From Methanobacteriota archaeon (lineage in GTDB: Archaea > Halobacteriota > Methanosarcinia > Methanosarcinales > Methanosarcinaceae): 23,389 nt of DNA. A program made the position numbers and the translations under genes. Location of the stretch: NCBI GenBank assembly GCA_030837265.1, contig JAUPKV010000140.1, positions 1 to 23,389 on the forward strand, read 5' to 3'. The notes beneath the pieces are model-generated. The model was given only the letters and a program-made list of their open reading frames with translations, ran no database searches and was not told where the DNA came from. Positions 1 to 7,233 of the stretch are shown piece by piece; positions within the stretch are counted from its first letter, which is position 1; the number at the start of each line of letters is the position of its first letter.

Positions 1-97
1 GTACAGGATCAAGGACAACTTTCATTATTCTTTAGACAGATGTCATTATATATTGCTGTTACTATTACTTTGATTACTGATTTGATTCTGTAAATAC

Positions 98-148
98 TTT
101 ATACCGCAAATACTTTGATACTGCAATATTATGTGATACCGCAAAGTT
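98..148. repeat. Short degenerate direct repeats upstream of cofD
   Basis: Three imperfect copies of a motif close to GATACCGCAAA lie at 101-110, 117-126 and 135-145, spaced 16 to 18 bases apart, in the AT-rich leader region of cofD. They could be binding sites or chance in AT-rich DNA. I see no clear hairpin here. The rest of 1-258 holds no convincing gene. Confidence 0.3.
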
Positions 149-258
149 TGCAGTAAAACCTGCTACTGAAAGTCAAAAAAGCTAAATAAAAACTGAAAAG
201 CTGCAAAAATTGAAAAAACCGGGAAAGTTTCCGGAACACTCTCAGGAAAAGGCTTACC

Positions 259-1188
259 ATGATAGTATTTTCAGGCGGCACCGGAACTCCAAAACTTCTT
301 GACGGACTTAGAGAAATCCTCCCCCCCGAAGAGCTGACTGTTGTCGTAAACACTGCAGAAGACCTCTGGGTTTCAGGAAACCTCATCTGTCCTGACATTG
401 ATACCGTACTCTATCTACTCTCAGACCAGATAGACAGGAAAAAATGGTGGGGAATAGAGGACGACTCCTTTGTGACCTATGACCGAATGCTGGAACTGGG
501 AGTTACCGAAAATATGAAAATCGGAGACCTGGACCGGGCAACCCATATTATCCGCTCGAATCTCCTCCGAAACGGCGCCTCCCTCACGGAGGCAACTCTG
601 AAACTTGCATCCATCTTCGGAGTCGAATCTAAGATCCTGCCCATGTCTGACGACCCAATCGCCACTTTTGTAGAAACCCCCGAAGGGACCATGCATTTCC
701 AGGACTTCTGGATCGCAAAAGACGGAGAACCCGAAGTAACCGGAGTAGATATCCGAGGAGTCACCGAAGCCTCAATCGCTCCAAAAGTACTCGAAGCCCT
801 TAAAAATGACGATAAAGTCCTTATCGGCCCGAGCAACCCGATTACAAGCATAGGCCCAATCATCTCCCTGCCCGGAATGAAAGAAATCCTGAAAGAGAAG
901 ACAGTAGTCGCAGTCAGCCCCATTATCGGCAATGCCCCCGTAAGCGGCCCTGCCGGAAAGCTTATGCAAGCCTGCGGCCTTGAAGTTTCTTCCATGGGAG
1001 TTGCCGAGTATTATCAGGACTTTCTGGATATTTTCGTTTTCGATGAAAGGGACCAGGCAGACGAATTCGCATTCGAAAGAGTCGGATGCCGTGCCAACCG
1101 TGCTGATACACTAATGACTTCGACTCAAAAGAGTAAGGAACTGGCAGAGATTGTGGTTGGATTTTTTGACAATTTAGTTTGTCCTTGA
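259..1188 (+). CDS. cofD: 2-phospho-L-lactate transferase CofD (coenzyme F420 biosynthesis)
   Basis: This 309-residue protein is recognised as CofD. The enzyme joins a 2-phospholactate moiety, activated by a nucleotide, to the deazaflavin Fo to give F420-0; F420 is the main hydride carrier of methanogens. The N-terminus has the family's phosphate/nucleotide-binding signature (GGTGTPKLL, residues 6-14), then VVNTAEDLW. Further conserved blocks are DRATHIIRSN, MSDDP, HFQDFWI, GPSNPITSIGPI and SPIIGNAPVSGPAGKLM. Length and architecture fit the family; a Methanosarcina mazei CofD structure is known and this sequence is close to that protein without being identical. The ATG at 259 follows a purine-rich GGAAAAGG stretch at a suitable distance. 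The gene stands alone: the T-rich tract after its stop and the 312-base gap to the next gene suggest a single-gene transcript. Confidence 0.96.
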   Translation: MIVFSGGTGTPKLLDGLREILPPEELTVVVNTAEDLWVSGNLICPDIDTVLYLLSDQIDRKKWWGIEDDSFVTYDRMLELGVTENMKIGDLDRATHIIRSNLLRNGASLTEATLKLASIFGVESKILPMSDDPIATFVETPEGTMHFQDFWIAKDGEPEVTGVDIRGVTEASIAPKVLEALKNDDKVLIGPSNPITSIGPIISLPGMKEILKEKTVVAVSPIIGNAPVSGPAGKLMQACGLEVSSMGVAEYYQDFLDIFVFDERDQADEFAFERVGCRANRADTLMTSTQKSKELAEIVVGFFDNLVCP

Positions 1189-1290
1189 ATTTTTTATTCC
1201 AATTTTTCCGGGTTCCTTCAAGTTTCTATACAGATTATTTATTACTCTATTTACCTCTTTTTTACCTCTTTTTTACCTTCCCAGTCTTAT
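1189..1290 (+). terminator. T-rich termination region after cofD
   Basis: Directly after the cofD stop come several T runs, ending in three near-identical TTTACCTCTTTT-type units at about 1250-1280. Archaeal RNA polymerase commonly stops at T-rich stretches without a hairpin, so this is a plausible multi-site terminator. The call is inference; no stem-loop was found here. Confidence 0.4.
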
Positions 1291-1500
1291 TTGCTATTTT
1301 CCATTTATCTTTTTAATTTCTAATATATTTCACTGTTAACCAAATTCGAAAGTTTTATGTAATATTTTAATAAATTTTTGTAACACTAAAAAACAATAAG
1401 CTACAATTACGTAACATTTATTCGAATTTTGTTTTAATTAGATAACAATTAATACCTCTTGGAGTAGGTTAGATTTAATTGTTTAGAAAGAGGAAAATTC
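1189..1500. other. AT-rich gap between cofD and the FmdE-domain gene
   Basis: This 312-base gap holds the T-rich terminator region of cofD and, in its second half, very AT-rich DNA with two GTAACA motifs (near 1380 and 1411) and two ATTCGAA motifs (near 1344 and 1422). A TATA-like stretch lies near 1435-1455. The ribosome site AGAGG lies just before the ATG at 1501. No gene was seen. Confidence 0.4.
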
Positions 1501-2598
1501 ATGATTGGAAAAGACAATATCTACACAAAGAAAATAAAAGTGAAACTCATAAGTTTTGTTTTCCTTACAGCGCTGGTTTTATCTCTTAGTTCTATCCCTA
1601 GCGTTGCAGCTGAACGTCATAACTCGGGTTTGATGTCTCAGGTCTTTAATGCAGCCGAAGCAAGTCTTGGAAACATTAATACCGAAAACACACTTATCAT
1701 TACTGATATCGGTTCTCCAGCAAATTCATATACTTTCCTGGACAGTTTCTATTCGGAATTTTATAGCAGGAACCTTAAGTATTCAAAAAATCTGCTCGTA
1801 GTTCAAAATGCGAGGAACAGTCCTCTCTGGTTCGCATTTTTCAATAAAAACAGCGGAAAATGTACTTATATCGAGGTTTCGTATGAAAACAAAAGTAAGA
1901 TTAGCTATAAGGTAACGGAGAATATAAAATTTAGTAAACTTTCGAAAAGTAATGAATCGATAGCTGCCTGGAATGACAAAGTAAATAAAACGGTGTTCGA
2001 CGGGCGTGAGTTTGCAATTCTTACCATAGCTAACGGTTGGGCTACCGGAAAACTGGATTATGAACTCATGCAGTGCCTGGAACTGCACAACCACTTCTGT
2101 CCGGGGGTTTCCAGCGGTTACATTCTTGCTCACTGGATGGAAGAACATTATCCACTTAATAAAGGAGTAAGTTATACTGTTTTCGCTTGCCCCACCTGGT
2201 GCAAAGATGACGTTTTCGTAAAGCGTTGGGATGTATCCCCTGGAAAAGGAGGAATCTGGATTTCCTCACTCACAGATAACGAAACAGAAGCTCTTGGAGG
2301 AGCTCCCGCTGGAATTTTCGTGGTTACGGACAAAAACACTAAAACTATGAAGGCAGTAGTACTTGGGTTTAACTTTGATATCGTCAATGAAAATTGCGGA
2401 GCAAAAGCCGATGATCCTGCATGGGTTTCGAAATATTTGATGGACCTCTGGCTCATGGACAAAAATAACTGGGACACGGAGGGCCTTGTTTCGGTAATTT
2501 CAGTCGTTGACATTAATGAAGCCACCCTGAGTAAAATGAAATCGGCGGATGCTAACCCTTACGTGGTTCTCGGGCTGCTCAATAAGACAGCGGCATAA
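1501..2598 (+). CDS. Secreted protein with FmdE-type domain
   Basis: This 365-residue protein has a signal peptide: basic residues to about 15, a hydrophobic core at 17-32, and a probable A-x-A-like cleavage near Ala36-Ala37. The C-terminal half matches the FmdE family, seen in LELHNHFCPGVSSGYILAHW (193-212) and FACPTWCKDD (228-237). His196, His198, Cys200, Cys230 and Cys234 are candidate metal ligands. The N-terminal part (about 40-180) is not recognised. FmdE was named from formylmethanofuran dehydrogenase operons, but many family members, including exported ones, lie outside them and have no proven role. Being exported, this protein is unlikely to be part of cytoplasmic formylmethanofuran dehydrogenase; a metal- or cofactor-binding role outside the membrane is inference. 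AGAGG at about 1489 supports the ATG. It is apparently monocistronic, with a hairpin terminator behind it. Confidence 0.8.
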   Translation: MIGKDNIYTKKIKVKLISFVFLTALVLSLSSIPSVAAERHNSGLMSQVFNAAEASLGNINTENTLIITDIGSPANSYTFLDSFYSEFYSRNLKYSKNLLVVQNARNSPLWFAFFNKNSGKCTYIEVSYENKSKISYKVTENIKFSKLSKSNESIAAWNDKVNKTVFDGREFAILTIANGWATGKLDYELMQCLELHNHFCPGVSSGYILAHWMEEHYPLNKGVSYTVFACPTWCKDDVFVKRWDVSPGKGGIWISSLTDNETEALGGAPAGIFVVTDKNTKTMKAVVLGFNFDIVNENCGAKADDPAWVSKYLMDLWLMDKNNWDTEGLVSVISVVDINEATLSKMKSADANPYVVLGLLNKTAA

Positions 2599-2679
2599 AT
2601 CTTTAGAAAATTAAACTCGTGAAATCGGAAATTGATCTGTAAGTTCAAGGCTAAACAGAAAAACTGAATTTCACGGCAG

Positions 2680-2701
2680 AAGCTTCTCTGAAGCTTTTTT
2701 T
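2680..2701 (+). terminator. Hairpin plus T-run after the FmdE-domain gene
   Basis: AAGCTTC (2680-2686) pairs with GAAGCTT (2690-2696) across a three-base loop and runs straight into a T tract ending at 2701. It resembles an intrinsic terminator and lies about 80 bases after the stop of the upstream gene. Confidence 0.65.
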
Positions 2702-2827
2702 ACTTATTTCTCTTCCTTTTTTCCTCCAGTTTCAATTCTAAATTTTTAACACAAATTATCTCTCCAAAATTTTACTGAAAAAAGAAATAAATAATGAAGC
2801 TGTTATTCTAATGTATGTACTTCACCT

Positions 2828-2994
2828 AAAACTGGATGCTGATTGACCGTTTAAATATAAGAAAGTAGACATAGGTGGTGACAGCCTCACAGCAGCGTTC
2901 AAATATGGGAACGCAACACAGGTTAATAAGAGCTATCCAGTTTTCTCTGGGAAGTTCACTTTTAATCTTTGGTTTTTGATTAAAATTAAACTGG
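2828..2994 (+). promoter_or_regulatory. Inverted-repeat-rich promoter/leader of the amylase gene
   Basis: The motif ACTGG occurs three times in alternating orientation. AAAACTGGAT (2828-2837) is matched by ATCCAGTTTT (2935-2944), extended by GCT/AGC with one bulge. CCAGTTT (2938-2944 region) can alternatively pair with AAACTGG (2988-2994). Inside lie GCGTTC/GAACGC (2895-2900/2909-2914) and TTTTAATC/GATTAAAA (2960-2967/2978-2985). The nested pairs in 2938-2994 would form a stem directly ahead of the start codon. It could be a structured leader, a set of protein-binding sites, or the ends of a small inserted element. I do not recognise a known riboswitch. Confidence 0.4.
2851..2860 (+). promoter_or_regulatory. 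Probable TATA box of the amylase gene
   Basis: TTTAAATATA matches the archaeal TATA consensus closely. A start of transcription about 25 bases downstream, near 2880, would give a leader of about 130 bases before the ATG at 3013. This is a prediction from sequence only. Confidence 0.5.
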
Positions 2995-3012
2995 AAGTAG
3001 GATGGGATTATT

Positions 3013-4338
3013 ATGGGAGTTATGCTTCAAGCGTTTTACTGGGATTGTCCTGCATTGGAATCCTGTGAGCACAAGTGGTGGATTGAGATAAAGAAGCGCA
3101 TTCCTGCGCTGCAAAAAGCCGGGTTCACTGCCTTATGGCTGCCGCCTGTCAGCAAGGCGGCCTGGTGGAAGTCCATGGGCTATGATCCGTACGATTACTA
3201 TGACCTCGGGGAGTTTGACCAGAAGGGAGGGGTGCCGACGTGGTTCGGTACCAGGGACGAGCTTGAGGATCTGGTGAAGGCCGTGCATGACCATGGGATG
3301 CAGGTCTATGCTGACCTGGTGTTCAACCACAACAGCGGCGGTGATGAACAGGAAGAAAACAAAGTAGATCACAAGATGCGCTGGACTAAATTTCATCCTA
3401 AAAGCAATATGTTTCCCCGCGATTGGAAGTGTTTCCATCCGAGCCCATACGAAACGTGGGATCGCGAGATTTTTGGAGATATGTCTGACCTTTGTCACCG
3501 CAATCCCCTTGTTTATATGCAACTTATCGAATATTCGAGGTGGATGCTCGAGAAAATTGGTTTTGATGGCTTCCGCTACGATATGGTAAAAGGTTATGGA
3601 GGCTGGATGATTCGCGCCATCCAGGAACTGCGGGCATTGAGGGGTGATTATAGCTTCAAGCCGTATGGCGTCGGAGAAGATTGGGACAAAGCCCGTCCAA
3701 TTGAGGAATGGCTCGATGAAGCCAACGCGTGGTCTGATAATCCTGTTGCTGCCTTTGATTTCCCGCTCCGTGAACTGCTGCATGACCTGTGTGACCGTGA
3801 CGGATTTAGCATGCGTGAACTTGTACTGCAGCCGGGAATGCTTCTGTATGACCGGCCTTTCGAAACGGTTACCTTCGTTGAGAACCACGATATCGCACGT
3901 GATAATCCGATTATCCGAGACAAGATGCTTGCCTATGCGTACATTCTAACCCATGAAGGATATCCCTGCGTGTTCTGGCAAGACTATTTCAACTTTAACC
4001 TGGCACAGGAAGGAAATCATAGCGGCATTGACGCGCTTGTGCATGTCCACGAGAAATATGCCGGTGGACGGATGAGTATTCTCTATGTGGATGATGACCT
4101 CTACATCATGCAGCGTGAAGGATCTGGTGAGCAAAAAGGATTGGTACTTGTTTTGAACAACCGCAGCACATGGAACGGTACGTGGATCCAGACCCACTGG
4201 ATTGACACCCGGCTTTCTCCTGCAGCCTGGCGCGGAAGCAATGATCAAGGTGTGCCGGAGGATAAGTGGACGGATGAAAGCGGGTGGACTGAACTCTGGG
4301 CGCCACCGCGCGGTTACGTTGTATATGTCCCACAGTAA
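3013..4338 (+). CDS. Alpha-amylase, glycoside hydrolase family 13 (cytoplasmic)
   Basis: This 441-residue GH13 enzyme has all four classic motifs. Region I is DLVFNH (101-106), region II is GFRYDMVKG with nucleophile Asp190, region III is GVGEDW with acid/base Glu222, and region IV is FVENHD with Asp293. These lie in a TIM barrel starting at LQAFYWD and ending in a short beta-rich C-terminal domain from about residue 350. There is no signal peptide, so it should act in the cytoplasm, probably on storage glycogen or maltodextrins; this substrate is inference. The 5' part is visibly GC-rich (for example 39 of 60 bases at 3121-3180), unlike the AT-rich flanks, which fits acquisition from another lineage. 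It stands alone, with gaps of about 400 bases on both sides and no neighbouring sugar-catabolism gene. The start is the ATG at 3013, after a purine-rich stretch. Confidence 0.92.
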   Translation: MGVMLQAFYWDCPALESCEHKWWIEIKKRIPALQKAGFTALWLPPVSKAAWWKSMGYDPYDYYDLGEFDQKGGVPTWFGTRDELEDLVKAVHDHGMQVYADLVFNHNSGGDEQEENKVDHKMRWTKFHPKSNMFPRDWKCFHPSPYETWDREIFGDMSDLCHRNPLVYMQLIEYSRWMLEKIGFDGFRYDMVKGYGGWMIRAIQELRALRGDYSFKPYGVGEDWDKARPIEEWLDEANAWSDNPVAAFDFPLRELLHDLCDRDGFSMRELVLQPGMLLYDRPFETVTFVENHDIARDNPIIRDKMLAYAYILTHEGYPCVFWQDYFNFNLAQEGNHSGIDALVHVHEKYAGGRMSILYVDDDLYIMQREGSGEQKGLVLVLNNRSTWNGTWIQTHWIDTRLSPAAWRGSNDQGVPEDKWTDESGWTELWAPPRGYVVYVPQ

Positions 4339-4366
4339 TTCAAACAATAATTCCTGTGCTTACAAA

Positions 4367-4410
4367 CTTAACTTTATCTTAACTTTACCTTAACTTCACC
4401 TTAATATTAC
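4367..4410 (+). repeat. Four tandem 11-bp repeats
   Basis: The unit CTTAACTTTAC occurs four times head to tail at 4367-4377, 4378-4388, 4389-4399 and 4400-4410. The first three copies differ by single bases and the last is more diverged. It lies just after the amylase stop and could act in termination on the plus strand (pyrimidine-rich) or be a neutral microsatellite. Confidence 0.75.
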
Positions 4411-4531
4411 ATTTTTAGAAATGACTCAAAGGAGTTTGCCCGCCAGGACCTCAGGTCCATCCTTAAATTTATTAATACTGATGTGTATTTATTATAATTC
4501 TCATGCTTCTATCAGCATGGATTAGAAAAAC

Positions 4532-4553
4532 CAAAGTTATATATCGTACTTTG
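4532..4553 (+). promoter_or_regulatory. Inverted repeat around a TATA box, candidate hpt promoter/operator
   Basis: CAAAGT (4532-4537) and ACTTTG (4548-4553) flank TTATATATCG, a good archaeal TATA box. A protein bound to the symmetric arms would block TBP, so this is a candidate operator for the hpt-dph2-methyltransferase operon. The distance to the ATG at 4728 implies a leader of about 160 bases, which weakens the assignment somewhat. Confidence 0.4.
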
Positions 4554-4727
4554 ATTTTTCCTGAAGATATACCCTTCCTTAGATGATTATATCTATCTGC
4601 ATCTGTCTACAGAGGAAGAACGTCGTTACTCTGGATTGTGGATAACACTCAGACCATTAATGGAATCTGAAAGGACTTTTACTTCAGAATAATTCAGAAT
4701 ATCATTAAGTTAAAGGAAGTTAATGCA

Positions 4728-5300
4728 ATGCTTGAAAAACTGCAAACCTCACTCATCAATTCTCCTGTGATCAAGCGAGGAGAATACAATTATTTCATCC
4801 ATCCTATCTCTGATGGAGTACCATCCATTGATCCCCATCTGGTTGAGGAGATCGCCGAATATATTCTCAAGATTACCAATATTAAAGAAGTTGACACTAT
4901 TCTTACGATAGAGGCTATGGGTATTCCCGTAGCGATTGCTCTGTCTCTGAAAACGGGAATTCCTTTGACTATTGTTAGAAAGCGCCCTTATTTCCTTGAG
5001 GGTGAAGTAGAACTTTCTCAGAGTACCGGGTATTCGAAAGGTGTCCTTTACATAAATGGGCTTAAAAGAGGGGACAGAGTAATTATCGTAGATGATGTGA
5101 TCAGTACGGGTGGGACACTGCTGGCACTCGTGAAGGCATTAATTAATATGGGCGTGGAGATTGAGGATGTTATTTCAGTTATCGGACGGGGAGAGGGCAA
5201 TTTGAAATTAAAGGAGCTAGGGGTTGAGCCTAAGATTCTCGTCACGATTGATGTGGGCGAGAAAGGTTTGGAGATTAAGGATGTCTACGGGGATCAGTGA
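4728..5300 (+). CDS. hpt: Hypoxanthine/guanine phosphoribosyltransferase, archaeal type
   Basis: This 190-residue type I phosphoribosyltransferase carries the PRPP-binding loop [13 protein letters not shown] at 118-130. The N-terminal part ([12 protein letters not shown], 25-36; [10 protein letters not shown], 60-69; RKRPYFL, 84-90) matches the archaeal Hpt family, which salvages hypoxanthine and guanine to IMP and GMP using PRPP. A related archaeal family, GfcR-like regulators, shares the fold, but this protein has no extra DNA-binding domain, so the enzyme is preferred. AAAGGAAG lies just upstream of the ATG at 4728. Its last 20 bases overlap the start of dph2, so the two should be co-transcribed and translationally coupled. 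The promoter candidate is the TATA-centred inverted repeat about 180 bases upstream. Confidence 0.9.
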   Translation: MLEKLQTSLINSPVIKRGEYNYFIHPISDGVPSIDPHLVEEIAEYILKITNIKEVDTILTIEAMGIPVAIALSLKTGIPLTIVRKRPYFLEGEVELSQSTGYSKGVLYINGLKRGDRVIIVDDVISTGGTLLALVKALINMGVEIEDVISVIGRGEGNLKLKELGVEPKILVTIDVGEKGLEIKDVYGDQ

Positions 5301-6291
5301 AGCATTTGACTTACAACCTGATTATATTATCAGTGTGATAAGAGTATCAGAATCGAGGACGGTTGGCTTTCAGTTTCCTGAAGGGCTCAAAAGAAAAGGA
5401 GCTGAGCTTGCAAAGAAGGTTGAAGAAGCTACTGGTGCCGAGATCATTATTTCCGGAGACCCCTGCTTTGGGGCTTGCGACCTGGATAAGACCTTGCTGG
5501 AACATGTGGATATTTTTTTCCATTTTGGGCATGCGGAACTTAGGGATAAGAAAATCTCCGATAAGATTTATTTCATAGAAGCACGCTCTGCGGTTGACGT
5601 CCGTCCTGTTGTCGAGAAAGCAGTGCCCAAACTTAAGGGGCAGCGGGTTGGGCTGATTACTACTGTTCAGCACGTACATAAACTGCCTGATGCCTGTGCT
5701 GTGCTTAAGGCAGGGGGAAGGACCTGCGTAATCGGACGGGGAGATTTGAGGATTACATATCCGGGACAGGTGCTGGGCTGTAATTTTTCAGCAGCAAGAG
5801 CAGAAGAGTGTGATGAGTACCTTTATATCGGAAGCGGAGATTTCCATCCTTTGGGTGTGGCTCTTTCCACAAAAAAACGTGTTCTGGCAGCAGACCCTCT
5901 TTCCGGGGAACTTCGTGAGGTAGACCCTTCAAAAATTCTCCGCCAGCGAAGCGCGGTAATTGCAAAATCGCTGGATGCGAAAGTTTTCGGGATAATTGTC
6001 TCAAGCAAAAACGGACAGGAGAGGCTGGAACTGGCCTCAACCTTAAAAAAGTGTGCAAAAAAGCATGGCAAAGATGCATATTTGATCATGATCGATCTTG
6101 TGACTCCGGATCAGTTACTCCAGTTCAAGGCAGATGCTTTTGTAAATACTGCCTGCCCCAGGCTTGCTATTGATGAGGTCGGACGCTTTCCTTCCCCTAT
6201 GCTTACGCCTCAAGAGTTTGAGATTGTCCTTGGAGAACGAGAGTGGGAGAGGCTTGTACTGGATGAGATTACTGAAGAGCCGATGCAATGA
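5281..6291 (+). CDS. dph2: Dph2, 2-(3-amino-3-carboxypropyl)histidine synthase (diphthamide step 1)
   Basis: This 336-residue protein starts at the ATG at 5281, which has GGAG close upstream; a longer frame from a TTG at 5224 would add an unlikely Arg/Trp-rich tail. Dph2 is a non-canonical radical-SAM enzyme that moves the 3-amino-3-carboxypropyl group from S-adenosylmethionine to a histidine of elongation factor 2, the first step to diphthamide. The three cluster cysteines expected for the family are visible, one per domain: Cys66 in DPCFGACD, Cys167 in [11 protein letters not shown] and Cys292 in [11 protein letters not shown]; Cys62 is an additional nearby cysteine. Archaeal Dph2 works as a homodimer. 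It overlaps hpt by 20 bases and shares ATGA with the next gene, so all three form one operon. Confidence 0.93.
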   Translation: MSTGISEAFDLQPDYIISVIRVSESRTVGFQFPEGLKRKGAELAKKVEEATGAEIIISGDPCFGACDLDKTLLEHVDIFFHFGHAELRDKKISDKIYFIEARSAVDVRPVVEKAVPKLKGQRVGLITTVQHVHKLPDACAVLKAGGRTCVIGRGDLRITYPGQVLGCNFSAARAEECDEYLYIGSGDFHPLGVALSTKKRVLAADPLSGELREVDPSKILRQRSAVIAKSLDAKVFGIIVSSKNGQERLELASTLKKCAKKHGKDAYLIMIDLVTPDQLLQFKADAFVNTACPRLAIDEVGRFPSPMLTPQEFEIVLGEREWERLVLDEITEEPMQ

Positions 6292-6908
6292 AACAGAGAA
6301 AACTTGAAATGCTACTAGAAGAAATCGAGAGTTTTTCCGATCCTGAACTTGAGCTTGAACAGTACCAGACCCCTTCCACTCTGGCTGCGGAAATTCTGCA
6401 TTTCGCTTATATGCAGGGAGATCTTGATGATTCTGTCCAGGATCTGGGCTGTGGTACTGGAATCCTGGCAATAGGGGCAAAGTTTCTCGGAGCCACAAAG
6501 GTTGTGGGTTACGATACGGACCCGAAGGCGCTTGAGATTGCAGGGAAAAATGCGAGAAAGCTTGGAACAGAGGTGGAATTCATATTTTCGGATGTTGCTG
6601 ATATTAAGGAACATGTTAAAACTACGCTTATGAACCCTCCTTTCGGGTCAAGGGTAAAGGGAAGGGATAGGCCCTTTCTTTCGTCAGCATTAAGGACAAG
6701 TGATATTATATATTCAATCCATAATCGAGGAAGTCTCGCTTTTATCCAAAAGTTCATTAAGCCTGCGGTCATTACACACTCCTATGTTGCTAAGTTCCCT
6801 TTAAAACGAATTTTCGACTTTCACAAAAAGGAAAGAGAGGTTATTGAGGTAGAGATTTACAGGATAGCGGTTTCCGTGTATGACTCAAAGTTCAGTACTG
6901 CAACTTGA
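6288..6908 (+). CDS. METTL5-type SAM-dependent adenine methyltransferase
   Basis: This 206-residue class I methyltransferase has the SAM loop DLGCGTG (52-58), the acidic residue after strand 2 (YDTDP, 75-79) and the catalytic NPPF (116-119), typical of N6-adenine methyltransferases. The leading EQYQTPS (24-30) is the pre-motif seen in METTL5-like proteins. The eukaryotic relative METTL5 methylates one adenine of 18S rRNA with Trm112; an rRNA target here is inference from family and from its translation-linked neighbours. The ATG at 6288 overlaps the dph2 stop (ATGA), so coupling is near certain. The C-terminal third ([20 protein letters not shown]) fits the family as well. No sign of damage. 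Confidence 0.87.
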   Translation: MKQRKLEMLLEEIESFSDPELELEQYQTPSTLAAEILHFAYMQGDLDDSVQDLGCGTGILAIGAKFLGATKVVGYDTDPKALEIAGKNARKLGTEVEFIFSDVADIKEHVKTTLMNPPFGSRVKGRDRPFLSSALRTSDIIYSIHNRGSLAFIQKFIKPAVITHSYVAKFPLKRIFDFHKKEREVIEVEIYRIAVSVYDSKFSTAT

Positions 6909-6973
6909 GGTGCATATACCTGGCGTTATATACAATTATATATCGCTATTTATCAGATTTTGCTTTAGTGTTG

Positions 6974-7001
6974 ACTTATAAATACATACTTATAAACATA
7001 C
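6974..7001 (+). repeat. Duplicated TATA-like unit upstream of csl4
   Basis: Two adjacent 14-base units, each beginning ACTTATAAA and followed by A/C-rich bases, lie at 6974-6987 and 6988-7001. Each contains a TATA-like core. They may be alternative promoters for the short fragment at 7024-7128 or for csl4. Confidence 0.4.
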
Positions 7002-7023
7002 ACTTTACAAATAATACAGTAAT

Positions 7024-7128
7024 GCATCCACAGAACTCTGGGATGTGCTGGAAGCAGAAATGTTTGAGAATAAGAAAATGCTCGCTAATATGGAAATGAA
7101 GATCTATTTCCTCCAGAGGTTCGGGTGA
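7024..7128 (+). pseudogene. Possible 3' remnant of a gene or a very short ORF
   Basis: The frame ending at the TGA of 7126-7128 reads as protein-like, amphipathic and free of rare composition: STELWDVLEAEMFENKK, then MLANMEMKIYFLQRFG. The upstream in-frame stop is at 7012-7014. Possible starts are GTG at 7045 or ATG at 7060, neither with a clear ribosome site, so an intact gene would be only about 22 to 27 codons. I do not recognise the family. It could equally be a chance frame. Confidence 0.25.
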
Positions 7129-7233
7129 ATATTATTTAACAACATCTGGATCTCTTCAATTCAAATAAAATGTACGATTTGTTTAGAAGGTTTTGATTTC
7201 TGTCCATACTAACGATAATTAGAATGAGGGATC

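Larger units (their letters stand above)
2599..3012 (+). other. Gap and leader region upstream of the amylase gene
   Basis: This 414-base gap contains the terminator at 2680-2701, an AT-rich stretch, then a promoter-like TATA at 2851-2860 and a leader of about 130 bases with several inverted repeats (annotated separately). No gene was found on either strand. Confidence 0.5.
4339..4727 (+). other. Gap between amylase gene and hpt
   Basis: This 389-base gap holds the 11-bp tandem repeats, a near-perfect palindrome GGACCT-C-AGGTCC (4446-4458), a hairpin CATGCT/AGCATG (4502-4507/4514-4519) and a TATA-centred inverted repeat (4532-4553). A reading frame open from 4555 to about 4690 lacks a start codon and is not called as a gene. 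Confidence 0.45.
6909..7233 (+). other. Gap between the methyltransferase gene and csl4
   Basis: This 325-base gap has a TATA-rich stretch with two tandem 14-base units starting ACTTATAAA (6974-6987 and 6988-7001), a coding-like fragment at 7024-7128 (annotated separately) and the csl4 ribosome site GAGGG at 7226-7230. An open frame at 6905-7099 has poor composition and is not called. Confidence 0.4.

Noticed and set aside
3133..3888. Long open frame (251 codons) on the minus strand inside the amylase gene
   Set aside because: It lies wholly opposite a complete GH13 gene with all catalytic motifs, and its translation is low in recognisable structure. It is a shadow of GC-rich codon use.
4555..4692. 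Open frame in the hpt leader ending in a stop near 4690
   Set aside because: It has no start codon and no ribosome site. A few protein-like stretches (TEEERRYSGLW) are not enough to call a gene or remnant.
5224..5280. Upstream TTG extension of dph2
   Set aside because: The added residues are Arg/Trp-rich and lie in the hpt coding region, and the ATG at 5281 has its own ribosome site and gives the expected family start.
6905..7099. 64-codon frame after the methyltransferase gene
   Set aside because: Rich in Tyr, Ile and Cys with no domain pattern and running over TATA-like repeats; composition fits non-coding AT-rich DNA.
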